This document shows positions 56,166 through 63,902 of a DNA stretch of 64,000 bases, one piece after another (the first letter of the stretch is position 1; each line of letters starts with the position of its first letter). Source of the stretch: Variovorax paradoxus EPS (GTDB lineage Bacteria > Pseudomonadota > Gammaproteobacteria > Burkholderiales > Burkholderiaceae_C); NCBI RefSeq assembly GCF_000184745.1, contig NC_014931.1:3906001-3970000 (forward strand), given 5' to 3'. Made by a program: the position numbers and the translations under genes. The notes under the pieces are model-generated. The model had not been told where the DNA came from. It was given only the letters and a program-made list of their open reading frames with translations, and did not search any database.

Positions 56166-57374
56166 TCAGCGCGACAGGCCCGGCCGTTTGACGCGGCCCG
56201 GGCCGTGCTCGCCAAGGTCGAAGGTCGTCACGCCATTCACCGTGGCGTCGGCGCGCAGGGTCTCCGGATGGGCCAGCGTCGTCCGCATGTCGCGCGCGCC
56301 CGACTCCCAGTGCTCCTCGACCGCGGCGCGCGAGAACTCGTAGTCTTTCGACTCGAGCTCGTAAGGCTTGTCGCGGTAGATCAGGTGAAAGATGTCGATG
56401 GGCTCGTGCGTGAGCTGCGACTGCACCGCGAGCACGCTCGGGTCCTTGCGCAGGTTGGCCGGCAGCTTGGTGATCAGGTCGGCAATCGCTTGCTGCAGGT
56501 TCATGTTCGCGGCCATCGCATCGGTGTTCATGCGGGTGCGGCTCGAATAGGTGATGTCCTTCTGCCGCTCCATCACGCCCGCTATGTTGTGCGGCATTTC
56601 GCCGCGCGCATTGAACAGGTCGACCTGCAGCACCACCAGGGGTTCGTTGCGCGGATGGATGTCCAGCACGTACTGCAGCGGCGTGTTCGAGACGATGCCG
56701 CCGTCCCAGTAGTCGTCGCCGTCGATGTGCACCGGCGCAAAGCCCGGCGGCAGCGCGCCGCTGGCCATGATGTGTTCGGGGCCGATGCGCTGGCGCGTGT
56801 TGTCGAAGTACACCGAGTTGCCGGTGCGCACATTGACCGCGCCCACGCTGAAGCGGGCTTCACATGCGTTGATGCGGTCGAAATCGATGAGGCGCTCGAG
56901 CGTGGCCTTGAGCGGCGAGGTGTCGTAGTAGCTCAGGAGCGGCGCCGCACCGCCCATCAGCAGGGCCGGCGAATAGCGCGGCTCGAAGAATCCTGGAATG
57001 CCGACCAGCGATGCCATCGCCGCGCTGTACTGGTTCTGCGTGGCCCGATCACCAAACCATGAAGGCAGGCGCTGCGAAGGCCCGGAGGACACGAGGTGCC
57101 AGAACTCGCGCAGCCTGTCGACCCGGTGCTCGGGCGCGTTGCCCGCGATCAGCGCTGCATTGATGGCGCCGATCGAGACGCCGGCGATCCAGTGCGGCTG
57201 CAGCTCGGTCTCGCTGAGCGCGGCATACACGCCGGCCTGGTAAGCACCGAGCGCCCCGCCGCCCTGCAGCACCAGGGCCTTGCGGGCCTGGCGCATGTCT
57301 TCGCCACGCGATGCGAAAGGGTTGAGGGGCTGGGTGGATGCCGCACGGGCTTTCTTCTGGGAGGGCGTCGTCAT
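56166..57374 (-). CDS. Patatin-like phospholipase
   Basis: A 402-residue lipid acyl hydrolase. The oxyanion motif GGGALGAYQ, the nucleophile GVSIG and the Asp-Gly-Gly dyad in DYWDGGIVSN are all present, in the order of the patatin fold. The C-terminal DUF3734-like region (ITYSSRTRMNTDAM, EPIDIFHLIYRDKPYE) is typical of the PhaZ-associated or membrane-linked patatins. It lies 80 bases upstream of the decarboxylase gene on the same strand. Role in lipid or polyhydroxybutyrate turnover is inference from neighbours. Confidence 0.9.
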   Translation of the reverse strand: MTTPSQKKARAASTQPLNPFASRGEDMRQARKALVLQGGGALGAYQAGVYAALSETELQPHWIAGVSIGAINAALIAGNAPEHRVDRLREFWHLVSSGPSQRLPSWFGDRATQNQYSAAMASLVGIPGFFEPRYSPALLMGGAAPLLSYYDTSPLKATLERLIDFDRINACEARFSVGAVNVRTGNSVYFDNTRQRIGPEHIMASGALPPGFAPVHIDGDDYWDGGIVSNTPLQYVLDIHPRNEPLVVLQVDLFNARGEMPHNIAGVMERQKDITYSSRTRMNTDAMAANMNLQQAIADLITKLPANLRKDPSVLAVQSQLTHEPIDIFHLIYRDKPYELESKDYEFSRAAVEEHWESGARDMRTTLAHPETLRADATVNGVTTFDLGEHGPGRVKRPGLSR

Positions 57375-57450
57375 GCATTCATTTGACACCACGCCCCGCG
57401 ACAGCAACCTGACCGGGGGGTTCAAGCGCTTAAGCAGTCCCCGAAGAAAA

Positions 57451-57900
57451 TCACATCTTCGGCAGCATCTGCCCGCGGATCTCGCCACCCGGGTTGGCCG
57501 CGGTGTGGATGTTGGCGTACCACTTGCCCGCGACCAGGTCGGCCGCCTGTGCCGGCGTGAGCGTGGCCTGCCCTTCGATCGGGCTGGCTGCGTTGGCGAA
57601 CGGCAGCACCACGCCGGCATTCGCGCCAGCAGCGGCGGGACCGTGGAAATGCGCCGCGGTGGCCGGGCCACTCAGGCCCGTGTAGGTGATCTTGTACTTG
57701 AGGACGTTGGTGTCCCGGTTGAGCCAGGCCTCCGCCATGCCGCTGCCGCGCGTCATGTTGGGCGGGACTTCGCTGGCCGCGTTCATCGCGCCGCTGAAGC
57801 TGGCGGTGTTCGACTTGGACATCATCCCGCAGCCGACCAGCGCAGCACTGGCCACGCCGGTGATGAGGGCTGCGCGCAAAAAGGTGCCGTATCGGGTCAT
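57451..57900 (-). CDS. CHRD-domain lipoprotein
   Basis: A 149-residue exported protein. The signal ends in ASAALVGCG (lipobox LVGC). The mature CHRD domain shows ASFSGAMNAASEVPP, ATAAHFHGPA and WYANIHTAANPGGEIRGQM, which are the family's hallmarks (the domain also occurs in chordin). Function in bacteria is unknown; cell-envelope or adhesion roles are suggested. AGGAG 9 bases upstream supports the ATG. Confidence 0.9.
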   Translation of the reverse strand: MTRYGTFLRAALITGVASAALVGCGMMSKSNTASFSGAMNAASEVPPNMTRGSGMAEAWLNRDTNVLKYKITYTGLSGPATAAHFHGPAAAGANAGVVLPFANAASPIEGQATLTPAQAADLVAGKWYANIHTAANPGGEIRGQMLPKM

Positions 57901-58016
57901 GAGCTTGTCTCCTGAAGTTGTGAAAGCTTCCACAGCATAGGCAGCGCTGGCGCCCCGCCATGTCGGCCACCGCCCCGTCTTTGCAGGTGCGCCACAGAGT
58001 GAAAGAGAATGCAACG

Positions 58017-58568
58017 ATGACCTCCCAAGCCCTCCCTGCCGCCCGCGAAGTGGTCGATTTCTGGCGCGAAGCCGGTCCGTCGCGCTGGTTCGCCAAGAGC
58101 GATGCGTTCGATGCCGAATTCCTCTCGCGCTTCTCGGATGCACACCAGGCCGCCGCCCGCGGCGAGCTCGATCACTGGACCGACGATGCCGAAGGCACGC
58201 TCGCCCTTCTGGTGCTGCTCGACCAGCTGCCACGCAACGCCTGGCGCAACAACCCGCACATGCTCGCCACCGACGGCCTCGCGCTGGCCGTGGCGAAGAA
58301 GGCGATCGCCGCGGGCTTCGACCAGCAGTTCGAAAAGGAATTGCGCCCCTTCTTCTACCTGCCCTTCATGCATTCCGAAGTGCTCGCCGAGCAGGGGCGC
58401 TCGGTCGAACTCAACGCGGCGCTCGACGCCAACACGCAGCGCTACGCCGTGCTGCACCGGGACATCGTCGCGCGCTTCGGCCGCTTTCCGCACCGCAACC
58501 GGATGCTGGGGCGCAGCACGACTGCGGAAGAACAGAAGTTCCTCGACGAAGGCGGCTTCGCCGGTTGA
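58017..58568 (+). CDS. DUF924 family protein
   Basis: A 183-residue helical protein of the DUF924 family (TPR-like fold). EVVDFWREAGPSRWFAKSDAFD, LLVLLDQLPRNAWRNNP and FFYLPFMHSEVLAEQ are characteristic. Function is unknown. The ATG at 58017 is preferred over a frame starting at 57960. A long palindromic element begins 12 bases after its stop. Confidence 0.9.
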   Translation: MTSQALPAAREVVDFWREAGPSRWFAKSDAFDAEFLSRFSDAHQAAARGELDHWTDDAEGTLALLVLLDQLPRNAWRNNPHMLATDGLALAVAKKAIAAGFDQQFEKELRPFFYLPFMHSEVLAEQGRSVELNAALDANTQRYAVLHRDIVARFGRFPHRNRMLGRSTTAEEQKFLDEGGFAG

Positions 58569-58580
58569 TCCAATGAGCGC

Positions 58581-58706
58581 TCAGAAGGTGTGAAGAAACC
58601 GTAGCGAGCGGTTCGAGCTTGCATCGAGGACCGGAGCCGTACTCTGTACGGTGAGGACCGCAGGTGCGAGATCGGACCGCGTGGTAGGTTTATTCACACC
58701 TTCTCA
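58581..58706. repeat. 126-bp near-palindromic element (ERIC/REP-like)
   Basis: The whole segment is an imperfect palindrome centred on GTAC-TCT-GTAC (58638-58649). Outer arms TCAGAAGGTGTGAA and TTCACACCTTCTCA match almost perfectly, and most inner bases pair too (AAACC with GGTTT, GAGGACCG with its counterpart with gaps). Length and symmetry recall the enterobacterial ERIC element but the sequence is different. It fills the space between two convergent genes, and its right end provides the TGA stop of the yihY-like gene. It may be mobile in trans, a bidirectional terminator, or a stabilising hairpin. Confidence 0.75.
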
Positions 58707-59627
58707 GGTGTCGTTGTGCGCGAGCGGCACGTCGCGCGTCGGCGACGGGTTGGCATCGGGCAGGCCCGCCTTGTCCTTCATCGAGCCGTAGGTGCGCGCG
58801 TAGACCCAGGTGAACTCGGCACCCAGCAAGAAGATCTGCGCCGAGTAGTACACCCACACCAGCACCACCACCAGCGAGCCCGCGGCGCCGTAGCCCGAGG
58901 CCACGCTGCTCTTGCCGATGTAAAGGCCAATGAGGTGCTTGCCCACCGTGAAGAGCAGCGCCGTCACGGCCGCGCCCACCCACACGTCGCGCCACTGCAC
59001 CTTTGCGCGCGGCATGATCTTGTAGATCATCGCGAAGATCACCGTCACCATCGCGAAGCTGAAGACGAAGTTCACCACCTGGGCCAGGCTCTCCCACGCG
59101 CCGAACATCGGCGACCACCATTTGCCCAGCGCCGCCAGCGCCGCGCTGGCCACCAGCGACACCATGAGCAGGAAGCCGATGCCCATGATCATGCTGAACG
59201 ACAGGAGCCGCACCCGCAGCAGGTTGAAGATGCCCGAGCTCTTGGTGCGTGCCGGTGCGCGCCAGATGCGGTCGAGCGCGTCCTGCAACTCGCCGAACAC
59301 CGTCGTCGCGCCGACCACCAGCAGGCCGATGCCGATCACCGTGGCCACGATGCCCTCGGTCGGCTTGTTCACCGCCTGTAGCATGCCCTGCACCGCCGCC
59401 GCGCCCTGTGCCCCCATGAGGCCCGAGAGCTGCGCGAAGATCTCGCCGCGCGCTGCCTCCTGGCCAAACACTAGGCCCGCCACCGCGATCACGATCAGGA
59501 GCAGCGGCGCGATGGAAAACACCGTGTAGTACGCGAGCGCCGCGCCCATGCTGGGGGCGTAGTCGTTCGACCACGATGCGAAAGCTCGTTTGCAGAGATC
59601 GAAGAGCGCGCGGATTTGCATGAGCAT
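58704..59627 (-). CDS. YihY/BrkB-family membrane protein
   Basis: A 307-residue inner-membrane protein with about six transmembrane segments. MGAALAYYTVFSIAPLLLIV, ALDRIWRAP and GAAGSLVVVLVWVYYSAQIFLLGAEFTWVYA are hallmarks of the family once wrongly named ribonuclease BN. Function remains uncertain. ATG at 59627 is chosen because AGGGAA lies 6 bases upstream; in-frame ATGs at 59657 and 59621 exist. The last codon and stop lie inside the palindromic element, so the C-terminus may be shaped by its insertion. Confidence 0.9.
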   Translation of the reverse strand: MLMQIRALFDLCKRAFASWSNDYAPSMGAALAYYTVFSIAPLLLIVIAVAGLVFGQEAARGEIFAQLSGLMGAQGAAAVQGMLQAVNKPTEGIVATVIGIGLLVVGATTVFGELQDALDRIWRAPARTKSSGIFNLLRVRLLSFSMIMGIGFLLMVSLVASAALAALGKWWSPMFGAWESLAQVVNFVFSFAMVTVIFAMIYKIMPRAKVQWRDVWVGAAVTALLFTVGKHLIGLYIGKSSVASGYGAAGSLVVVLVWVYYSAQIFLLGAEFTWVYARTYGSMKDKAGLPDANPSPTRDVPLAHNDT

Positions 59628-59709
59628 GGAATTTCCCTGTTGAACCGGCCGGGTCATGTCGGCGCGATGCCCGGCATGTTGCAGGCCTGCCTACGATAAT
59701 CGCATCCAC

Positions 59710-60300
59710 ATGCAAGCGCCCCTCTCCGATGCGGCAACGCCGCAAGACACGCCCCAGCCCCGGTCGCCACGCGACCTTTTTGTTTCATTCACCTGGCTCG
59801 CGCTGCAGGGCTTCGGCGGTGTCCTCGCCATCGTCCAGCGCGAGATGGTCGAGAAGAAGAAGTGGCTCACGCCCGAGCAGTTCCTCGAAGACTGGGCCGT
59901 GGCCCAGGTGATGCCCGGGCCCAACGTGATCAATCTCGCACTGATGATCGGCGACCGCTACTTCGGGCTGCGCGGCGCCATTGCGGCGGTGGCGGGCATG
60001 CTGACCATTCCCCTCGTCGTGATTCTCGCGCTGGCCGTGCTCTATGCGCACTACGCCGGCAACCCGCAGGTGGCGGCGGCGCTGCGGGGCATGGGAGCGG
60101 TGTCGGGCGGGCTGATCGCCGCCACGGGCATCAAGCTGATTCCGCAATTGCAGAAGCACCCGCTGGGCTTTCCGGTCTGCCTCGCGTTCACGGCGCTGGT
60201 CTTCGCGGCGATCGCGGTGTTCAAGGTGCCGCTCGGCTGGGTGCTGCTGGTGGTCGGCGGCGTGGCATGCGTCTGGACTTGGCGAAAGATTTCCCCATGA
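59710..60300 (+). CDS. Chromate transporter, first half-size subunit (ChrA N-type)
   Basis: A 196-residue membrane protein of the chromate ion transporter (CHR) family, short form. FTWLALQGFGGVLAIVQREMVE and AVAQVMPGPNVINLALMIGDRYFG are the family signature. Short CHR proteins come in pairs that together replace one long ChrA. The partner is the gene at 60359. Chromate resistance is a family property; sulfate or other anion roles are possible. Confidence 0.9.
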   Translation: MQAPLSDAATPQDTPQPRSPRDLFVSFTWLALQGFGGVLAIVQREMVEKKKWLTPEQFLEDWAVAQVMPGPNVINLALMIGDRYFGLRGAIAAVAGMLTIPLVVILALAVLYAHYAGNPQVAAALRGMGAVSGGLIAATGIKLIPQLQKHPLGFPVCLAFTALVFAAIAVFKVPLGWVLLVVGGVACVWTWRKISP

Positions 60301-60362
60301 GCGCGCGCCGGGCCACTCCAAGCAAGCTCGCACCGCAGCCGAAGGCGGAGGTTTTCGAATGA
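60297..60362 (+). CDS. Possible 21-residue peptide between the two chromate transporter halves
   Basis: A tiny reading frame (SARRATPSKLAPQPKAEVFE) whose ATG overlaps the stop of the first transporter gene and whose TGA overlaps the ATG of the second. Both junctions are 4-base ATGA overlaps, an arrangement fitting translational coupling across the gap. The second transporter gene also has its own GGAGG inside this frame, so the peptide may merely relay ribosomes or be chance. Confidence 0.35.
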   Translation: MSARRATPSKLAPQPKAEVFE

Positions 60363-60958
60363 CCATCGCGATGCAATGGCACGACTGGCTCGCTCTCTTC
60401 GGCCAGTACCTGCTGCTCTCGCTGCTGTCGATCAGCGGCGCCATCACCACGGTGCCCGACATGCACCGCTACCTCGTCGCCCAGCACGGCTGGCTCACCG
60501 ATGCGCAGTTCAGCTCGTCGGTCGCCATCGCCCAGGCGGCGCCCGGGCCCAACGTGCTGTTCGTCGCGCTGATGGGCTGGAACGTCGGGCTCAACGCGGG
60601 CGGCGGTATCGGCGCCGGGCCGACGGCGTGGCTCCTCGGTCTCTTCGGGCTGATGGTGACCATGGTGGGCATCATGGTGCCGAGCACCACCCTCACCTAC
60701 TTCGCCACCCGCTGGGGCCACCGCAACCGCACGCGCCGCGAGGTGCGCGCCTTCAAGCAGGGCATGGCGCCGGTGGTCGTCGGCCTTCTCATCGCCACCG
60801 GCTGGGTGCTGGCCGCGGGTAACCATGCCGGCAACGCGCCTGCGTGGCACCTGTGGCTCTTGACCGGCGTGGCCGCGCTTATCGTCTGGCGCACGCGCGT
60901 CCACCTGCTCTGGCTGCTGGGCGCGGGGGCGCTGCTCGGCGCCGTGGGCTTCGTCTGA
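60359..60958 (+). CDS. Chromate transporter, second half-size subunit
   Basis: A 199-residue membrane protein, partner of the half-size CHR subunit upstream. LLLSLLSISGAITTVPDMHRYLV and IAQAAPGPNVLFVALMGWNVG are the corresponding signature, with opposite topology expected. GGAGG lies 8 bases before the ATG. The two genes are separated by 58 bases covered by the small frame. Confidence 0.9.
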   Translation: MTIAMQWHDWLALFGQYLLLSLLSISGAITTVPDMHRYLVAQHGWLTDAQFSSSVAIAQAAPGPNVLFVALMGWNVGLNAGGGIGAGPTAWLLGLFGLMVTMVGIMVPSTTLTYFATRWGHRNRTRREVRAFKQGMAPVVVGLLIATGWVLAAGNHAGNAPAWHLWLLTGVAALIVWRTRVHLLWLLGAGALLGAVGFV

Positions 60959-61007
60959 TTTCTTCCCTCCATTTGCCTTCCATCTGTCTTCTTCAGGAAA
61001 CCTCGTC

Positions 61008-61973
61008 ATGTCTCAATTTCGCCCGCTCGGCCGCTCCGGCCTCCTGGTTTCGCCGCTCGCCTTCGGTGGCAACGTGTTCGGCTGGACGGTCGACGAGGCC
61101 GCGTCGTTCAAGCTGCTCGATGCCTGGCTCGACGCGGGCTTCAACTTCGTGGACACCGCCGACGTCTACTCGGCCTGGGTGCCGGGCCACACGGGCGGCG
61201 AGTCGGAAACCATCATCGGCAAGTGGCTCAAGCAGAGCGGCAAGCGCAACCGCGTGGTGCTGGCCACCAAGGTCGGCAAGCCGATGGGCGAAGGCAAGGT
61301 GGGCCTCGCACCCAAGTACATCCGCGAAGCGGTCGAGGCTTCGCTCAAGCGCCTGCAGACGGACCACATCGACCTCTATCAGTCGCACGACGACGACGCC
61401 AATACGCCGCTCGAGGAATCGCTCGGCGCCTTCGATGCGCTCATCAAGGAAGGCAAGGTGCGCGCCATCGGCGCCTCCAACTACACGGCGCCCCGGCTGG
61501 CCGAGGCGCTGGACGTGTCGGAGCGTCTGGGCATTGCGCGCTACGAGAGCCTGCAGCCGCTCTACAACCTGTACGACCGTGCCGTGTTCGAAGACGAACT
61601 GGAGCCGCTGTGCGTGAAGCGCGAAGTGGGCGTGATCAACTTCTACGCGCTCGCGGCCGGCTTCCTGACCGGCAAATACCGCACCGAAGCCGATGCCTCG
61701 AAGAGCGCGCGCGGCGCCAACACCACGAAGAAGTACCTGAACCCGCGGGGCCTCCGCATCCTCGATGCGCTCGACAAGGTGGCGCAGCAGTACAACGCCA
61801 AGCCGGGCCAGGTCGCCATTGCATGGCAGATCGCGCGGCCGGGCGTGACGGCGCCGATCGCCAGCGCCACATCGATCGCGCAGCTCGAAGAGCTGGTGGT
61901 CGCCACGCAGTTGAAGCTCGACGCAGGCACCATCGAAATGCTCGACCGCGCGAGCGCAGAGACGGCCGCCTGA
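61008..61973 (+). CDS. Aldo/keto reductase
   Basis: A 321-residue NADPH-dependent reductase of the AKR superfamily. The catalytic tetrad is visible: Asp and Tyr in VDTADVYSAW, Lys in LATKVGKPMG and His in YQSHDDDA. LARSGL-like start (PLGRSGLLVSPLAFG) and the late IPIASAT-type cofactor loop (VTAPIASATSIAQLEELV) fit the YajO/Tas-like subgroup. Substrate unknown. It is followed after 14 bases by the DUF3237 gene. Confidence 0.92.
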   Translation: MSQFRPLGRSGLLVSPLAFGGNVFGWTVDEAASFKLLDAWLDAGFNFVDTADVYSAWVPGHTGGESETIIGKWLKQSGKRNRVVLATKVGKPMGEGKVGLAPKYIREAVEASLKRLQTDHIDLYQSHDDDANTPLEESLGAFDALIKEGKVRAIGASNYTAPRLAEALDVSERLGIARYESLQPLYNLYDRAVFEDELEPLCVKREVGVINFYALAAGFLTGKYRTEADASKSARGANTTKKYLNPRGLRILDALDKVAQQYNAKPGQVAIAWQIARPGVTAPIASATSIAQLEELVVATQLKLDAGTIEMLDRASAETAA

Positions 61974-61987
61974 ACCGTACCTCAGCG

Positions 61988-62470
61988 ATGAGCAGCAACA
62001 TCTTCGATTCGATCGCCGCGCCCACGCTGGAGCACTTCGCTGACCTGCGCGTGCAGGTGGGCGTGCCGCAGGTGCTCGGCCAGAGCGCGCGCGGGCTGCG
62101 GCGCATCGTGCCCATCACGGGCGGCGAAGCGTCGGGCCACGGCTGGCGCGCACGCGTGCTGCCGGCCGGCAGCGACTTTCAATTGATCGTGAGCGACACG
62201 CTCTCCGAACTCGATGCGCGCTATGGCCTCGAGACCGACGCGGGCGACCTGATCTATGTGCAGAACCATGCGGTGCGCTCGGCTGCGCCAGAGGTGATGG
62301 CGAAGCTGTTGCGCGGCGAGCCGGTCGATCCGGCAGAGGTCTACTTCCGCTGCAACCCGCGCTTCGAGACGGCCTCGCCGGCGCTGCGATGGATCAATGA
62401 GCGGATGTTCGTCGGCGCCGGTGTCAGGCACCCCGCCGAAGTCGTGATGCGCTTTTTCGTGCTTGCCTAG
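61988..62470 (+). CDS. DUF3237 family protein
   Basis: A 160-residue protein of the DUF3237 (UPF0311) family, a beta-barrel-like fold of unknown function. Hallmarks are GLRRIVPITGGEASGHGWRARVLPAGSDF, GDLIYVQNHAVR and YFRCNPRFETASPALRWINERMFVG. It probably shares a transcript with the aldo/keto reductase. Its stop overlaps the end of the convergent acetyltransferase by 4 bases. Confidence 0.9.
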   Translation: MSSNIFDSIAAPTLEHFADLRVQVGVPQVLGQSARGLRRIVPITGGEASGHGWRARVLPAGSDFQLIVSDTLSELDARYGLETDAGDLIYVQNHAVRSAAPEVMAKLLRGEPVDPAEVYFRCNPRFETASPALRWINERMFVGAGVRHPAEVVMRFFVLA

Positions 62471-62988
62471 CCGTCAACCGGGTTCAGCGGGGTCGCAAGA
62501 ATCCGCTGGTAGAACGCCACGTCGAGCCAGCGGCCGAACTTGAAGCCGGCCTGCCGCACGGTGCCCGAGTGTTCGAACCCCAGCCGCTCGTGCAGGCCGA
62601 TGCTGCCCGCATTCGCAGCGTCGATGGCGCCGACCATCACATGCACGTCCCGCGCGATCGCCTCGGCAATGATCGCCTCCATCAGCGTGCGCCCGAGCCC
62701 CGCACCGCGATGGCCGGCCTCGACGTACACCGAGTGCTCGACGGTGTACTTGTAGGCCGGAAACGCACGAAAGCTGCCGTAGCTCGCAAAGCCCAGCAGC
62801 TTGCCGTTCTCGTCCTCCGCACCGATCACCGGAAAGCCGTTGGCCCGCTTGGTGGCGAACCACGCGACCATGTTCTCGGGCGTTCGCGGCTTGTAGTCGT
62901 ACAGCGCGGTGGAGGTGACGATGGCGTCGTTGAGGATCGCGAGGATGGCGCCGGCGTGGGCTTCCTCGGTGCAGGTGATGAGGCGCAT
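62467..62988 (-). CDS. GNAT N-acetyltransferase (phosphinothricin acetyltransferase-like)
   Basis: A 173-residue acetyltransferase of the Pat/YncA-like GNAT subgroup. NDAIVTSTALYDYKPRTPENMVAWF, EHSVYVEAGHRGAGLGRTLME (acetyl-CoA loop) and IGLHERLGFEHSGTVRQAGFKFGRWLDV are typical. Substrates in the group are amino-acid analogues such as methionine sulfoximine or phosphinothricin. The gene is divergent from the XRE-cupin regulator with only a 42-base gap, so that regulator is its likely controller. Confidence 0.9.
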   Translation of the reverse strand: MRLITCTEEAHAGAILAILNDAIVTSTALYDYKPRTPENMVAWFATKRANGFPVIGAEDENGKLLGFASYGSFRAFPAYKYTVEHSVYVEAGHRGAGLGRTLMEAIIAEAIARDVHVMVGAIDAANAGSIGLHERLGFEHSGTVRQAGFKFGRWLDVAFYQRILATPLNPVDG

Positions 62989-63009
62989 GGTGCTTCTCTG
63001 TCGTTCAAT

Positions 63010-63032
63010 ATAAGAGAATAATAATCTCATAT
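63010..63032. promoter_or_regulatory. Palindromic operator-like site between the GNAT and XRE-cupin genes
   Basis: ATAAGAGA-ATAATAA-TCTCATAT is an imperfect inverted repeat (7 of 8 arm bases pair) in a very AT-rich 42-base divergent spacer. It overlaps the ATG of the regulator gene at 63031. Position and symmetry fit an autoregulatory operator that would control both directions. Confidence 0.6.
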
Positions 63033-63630
63033 GAGAAACGAATCACCCCCGCCCAGCGAAGCCCCCGGCCACCTCGACGCCCTCATCGCGACCCGGCTGC
63101 TCGCGCTGCGGCAGGCCAAGGGACTCAGCCTGGCCGAGCTGGCCGAGCTGTCAGGCGTCAGCAAGGCCATGATCTCGAAGGTGGAGCGGGCACAGAGCAG
63201 CCCGACGGCCGTGCTGCTGGGCCGACTGGCGGCGGGCCTTGGCGTGTCGCTGGCGCAACTGCTCACCGAGGAAAAGGAAAAGGAAGCGCCCCAGCGGCTT
63301 CGCACGAAAGCGATGCAGGAAGTCTGGCGCGACCCCGAGGCGGGCTATTTGCGCCGCCAGGTGGCCGAGCGCGGCGCGACGGGCAGCGGGGTGGAACTGG
63401 TAGAGGTCGAGCTGCCGCGTTCGGCGCAGGTCGGCTATCCGCGATGGAGCGGCAAGCCCTATCGCCAATGCCTGTGGATGCTTGAAGGCGCGCTGCGGGT
63501 GGACTACGGCGACGAACGCTTCGAACTCGCGCCCGGGGACTGCCTGGACTTCGGCGTGGACCGGCCCCTCGTCTTCAAAGCGCTCGGGCGCACTGCCTGC
63601 CGCTACCTGCTGGTCGCGTCCGCGGACTAG
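63031..63630 (+). CDS. XRE-family regulator with C-terminal cupin domain
   Basis: A 199-residue regulator. The helix-turn-helix (RLLALRQAKGLSLAELAELSG, SKAMISKVERAQSSPTAVLLG) occupies about residues 18-75; the cupin sensor (YRQCLWMLEGALRVDYGDERFELAPGDCLDFG) is C-terminal. Such proteins often control nearby amino-acid or acetyltransferase genes. The divergent GNAT gene is the clear candidate target. Confidence 0.92.
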   Translation: MRNESPPPSEAPGHLDALIATRLLALRQAKGLSLAELAELSGVSKAMISKVERAQSSPTAVLLGRLAAGLGVSLAQLLTEEKEKEAPQRLRTKAMQEVWRDPEAGYLRRQVAERGATGSGVELVEVELPRSAQVGYPRWSGKPYRQCLWMLEGALRVDYGDERFELAPGDCLDFGVDRPLVFKALGRTACRYLLVASAD

Positions 63631-63731
63631 CCTTGCGGTAGGCACCCTCCCACACACAGAGGCGGTCGGCGCTGGTTCGAGGTGTTCAGCACATCGGGAT
63701 ACTGCAGGCATCTCAGATACCGGAGGACATG

Positions 63732-63902
63732 ATGTCTTTTGCGCTTTACATGATCGGTTTCCTGATCTTCCTGGGCGGCGTTGCCTGGGGTGCTTCAGTG
63801 GCTGGCGTTCCCACGCTCTACATCGGCATCGGTGCACTGATCCTTCTGGGCATCGGCATCTTCAGCGCGGTGGGCCGCACGCGCAGCAAAGACCCATCCT
63901 GA
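63732..63902 (+). CDS. Small two-helix membrane protein
   Basis: A 56-residue protein (SFALYMIGFLIFLGGVAWG, YIGIGALILLGIGIFSAVG) with two transmembrane segments and a basic tail. GGAGG 5 bases before the ATG at 63732 is a strong ribosome binding site; an ATG at 63729 is too close. It is shorter than usual length cut-offs. Function unknown; similar two-helix peptides are common in related genomes, as I recall. Confidence 0.75.
   Translation: MSFALYMIGFLIFLGGVAWGASVAGVPTLYIGIGALILLGIGIFSAVGRTRSKDPS

Noticed and set aside
58581..58706. Tandem or CRISPR-type repeat
   Set aside because: The symmetry is a single palindrome, not spaced direct repeats; no CRISPR array or cas gene is present in the window.
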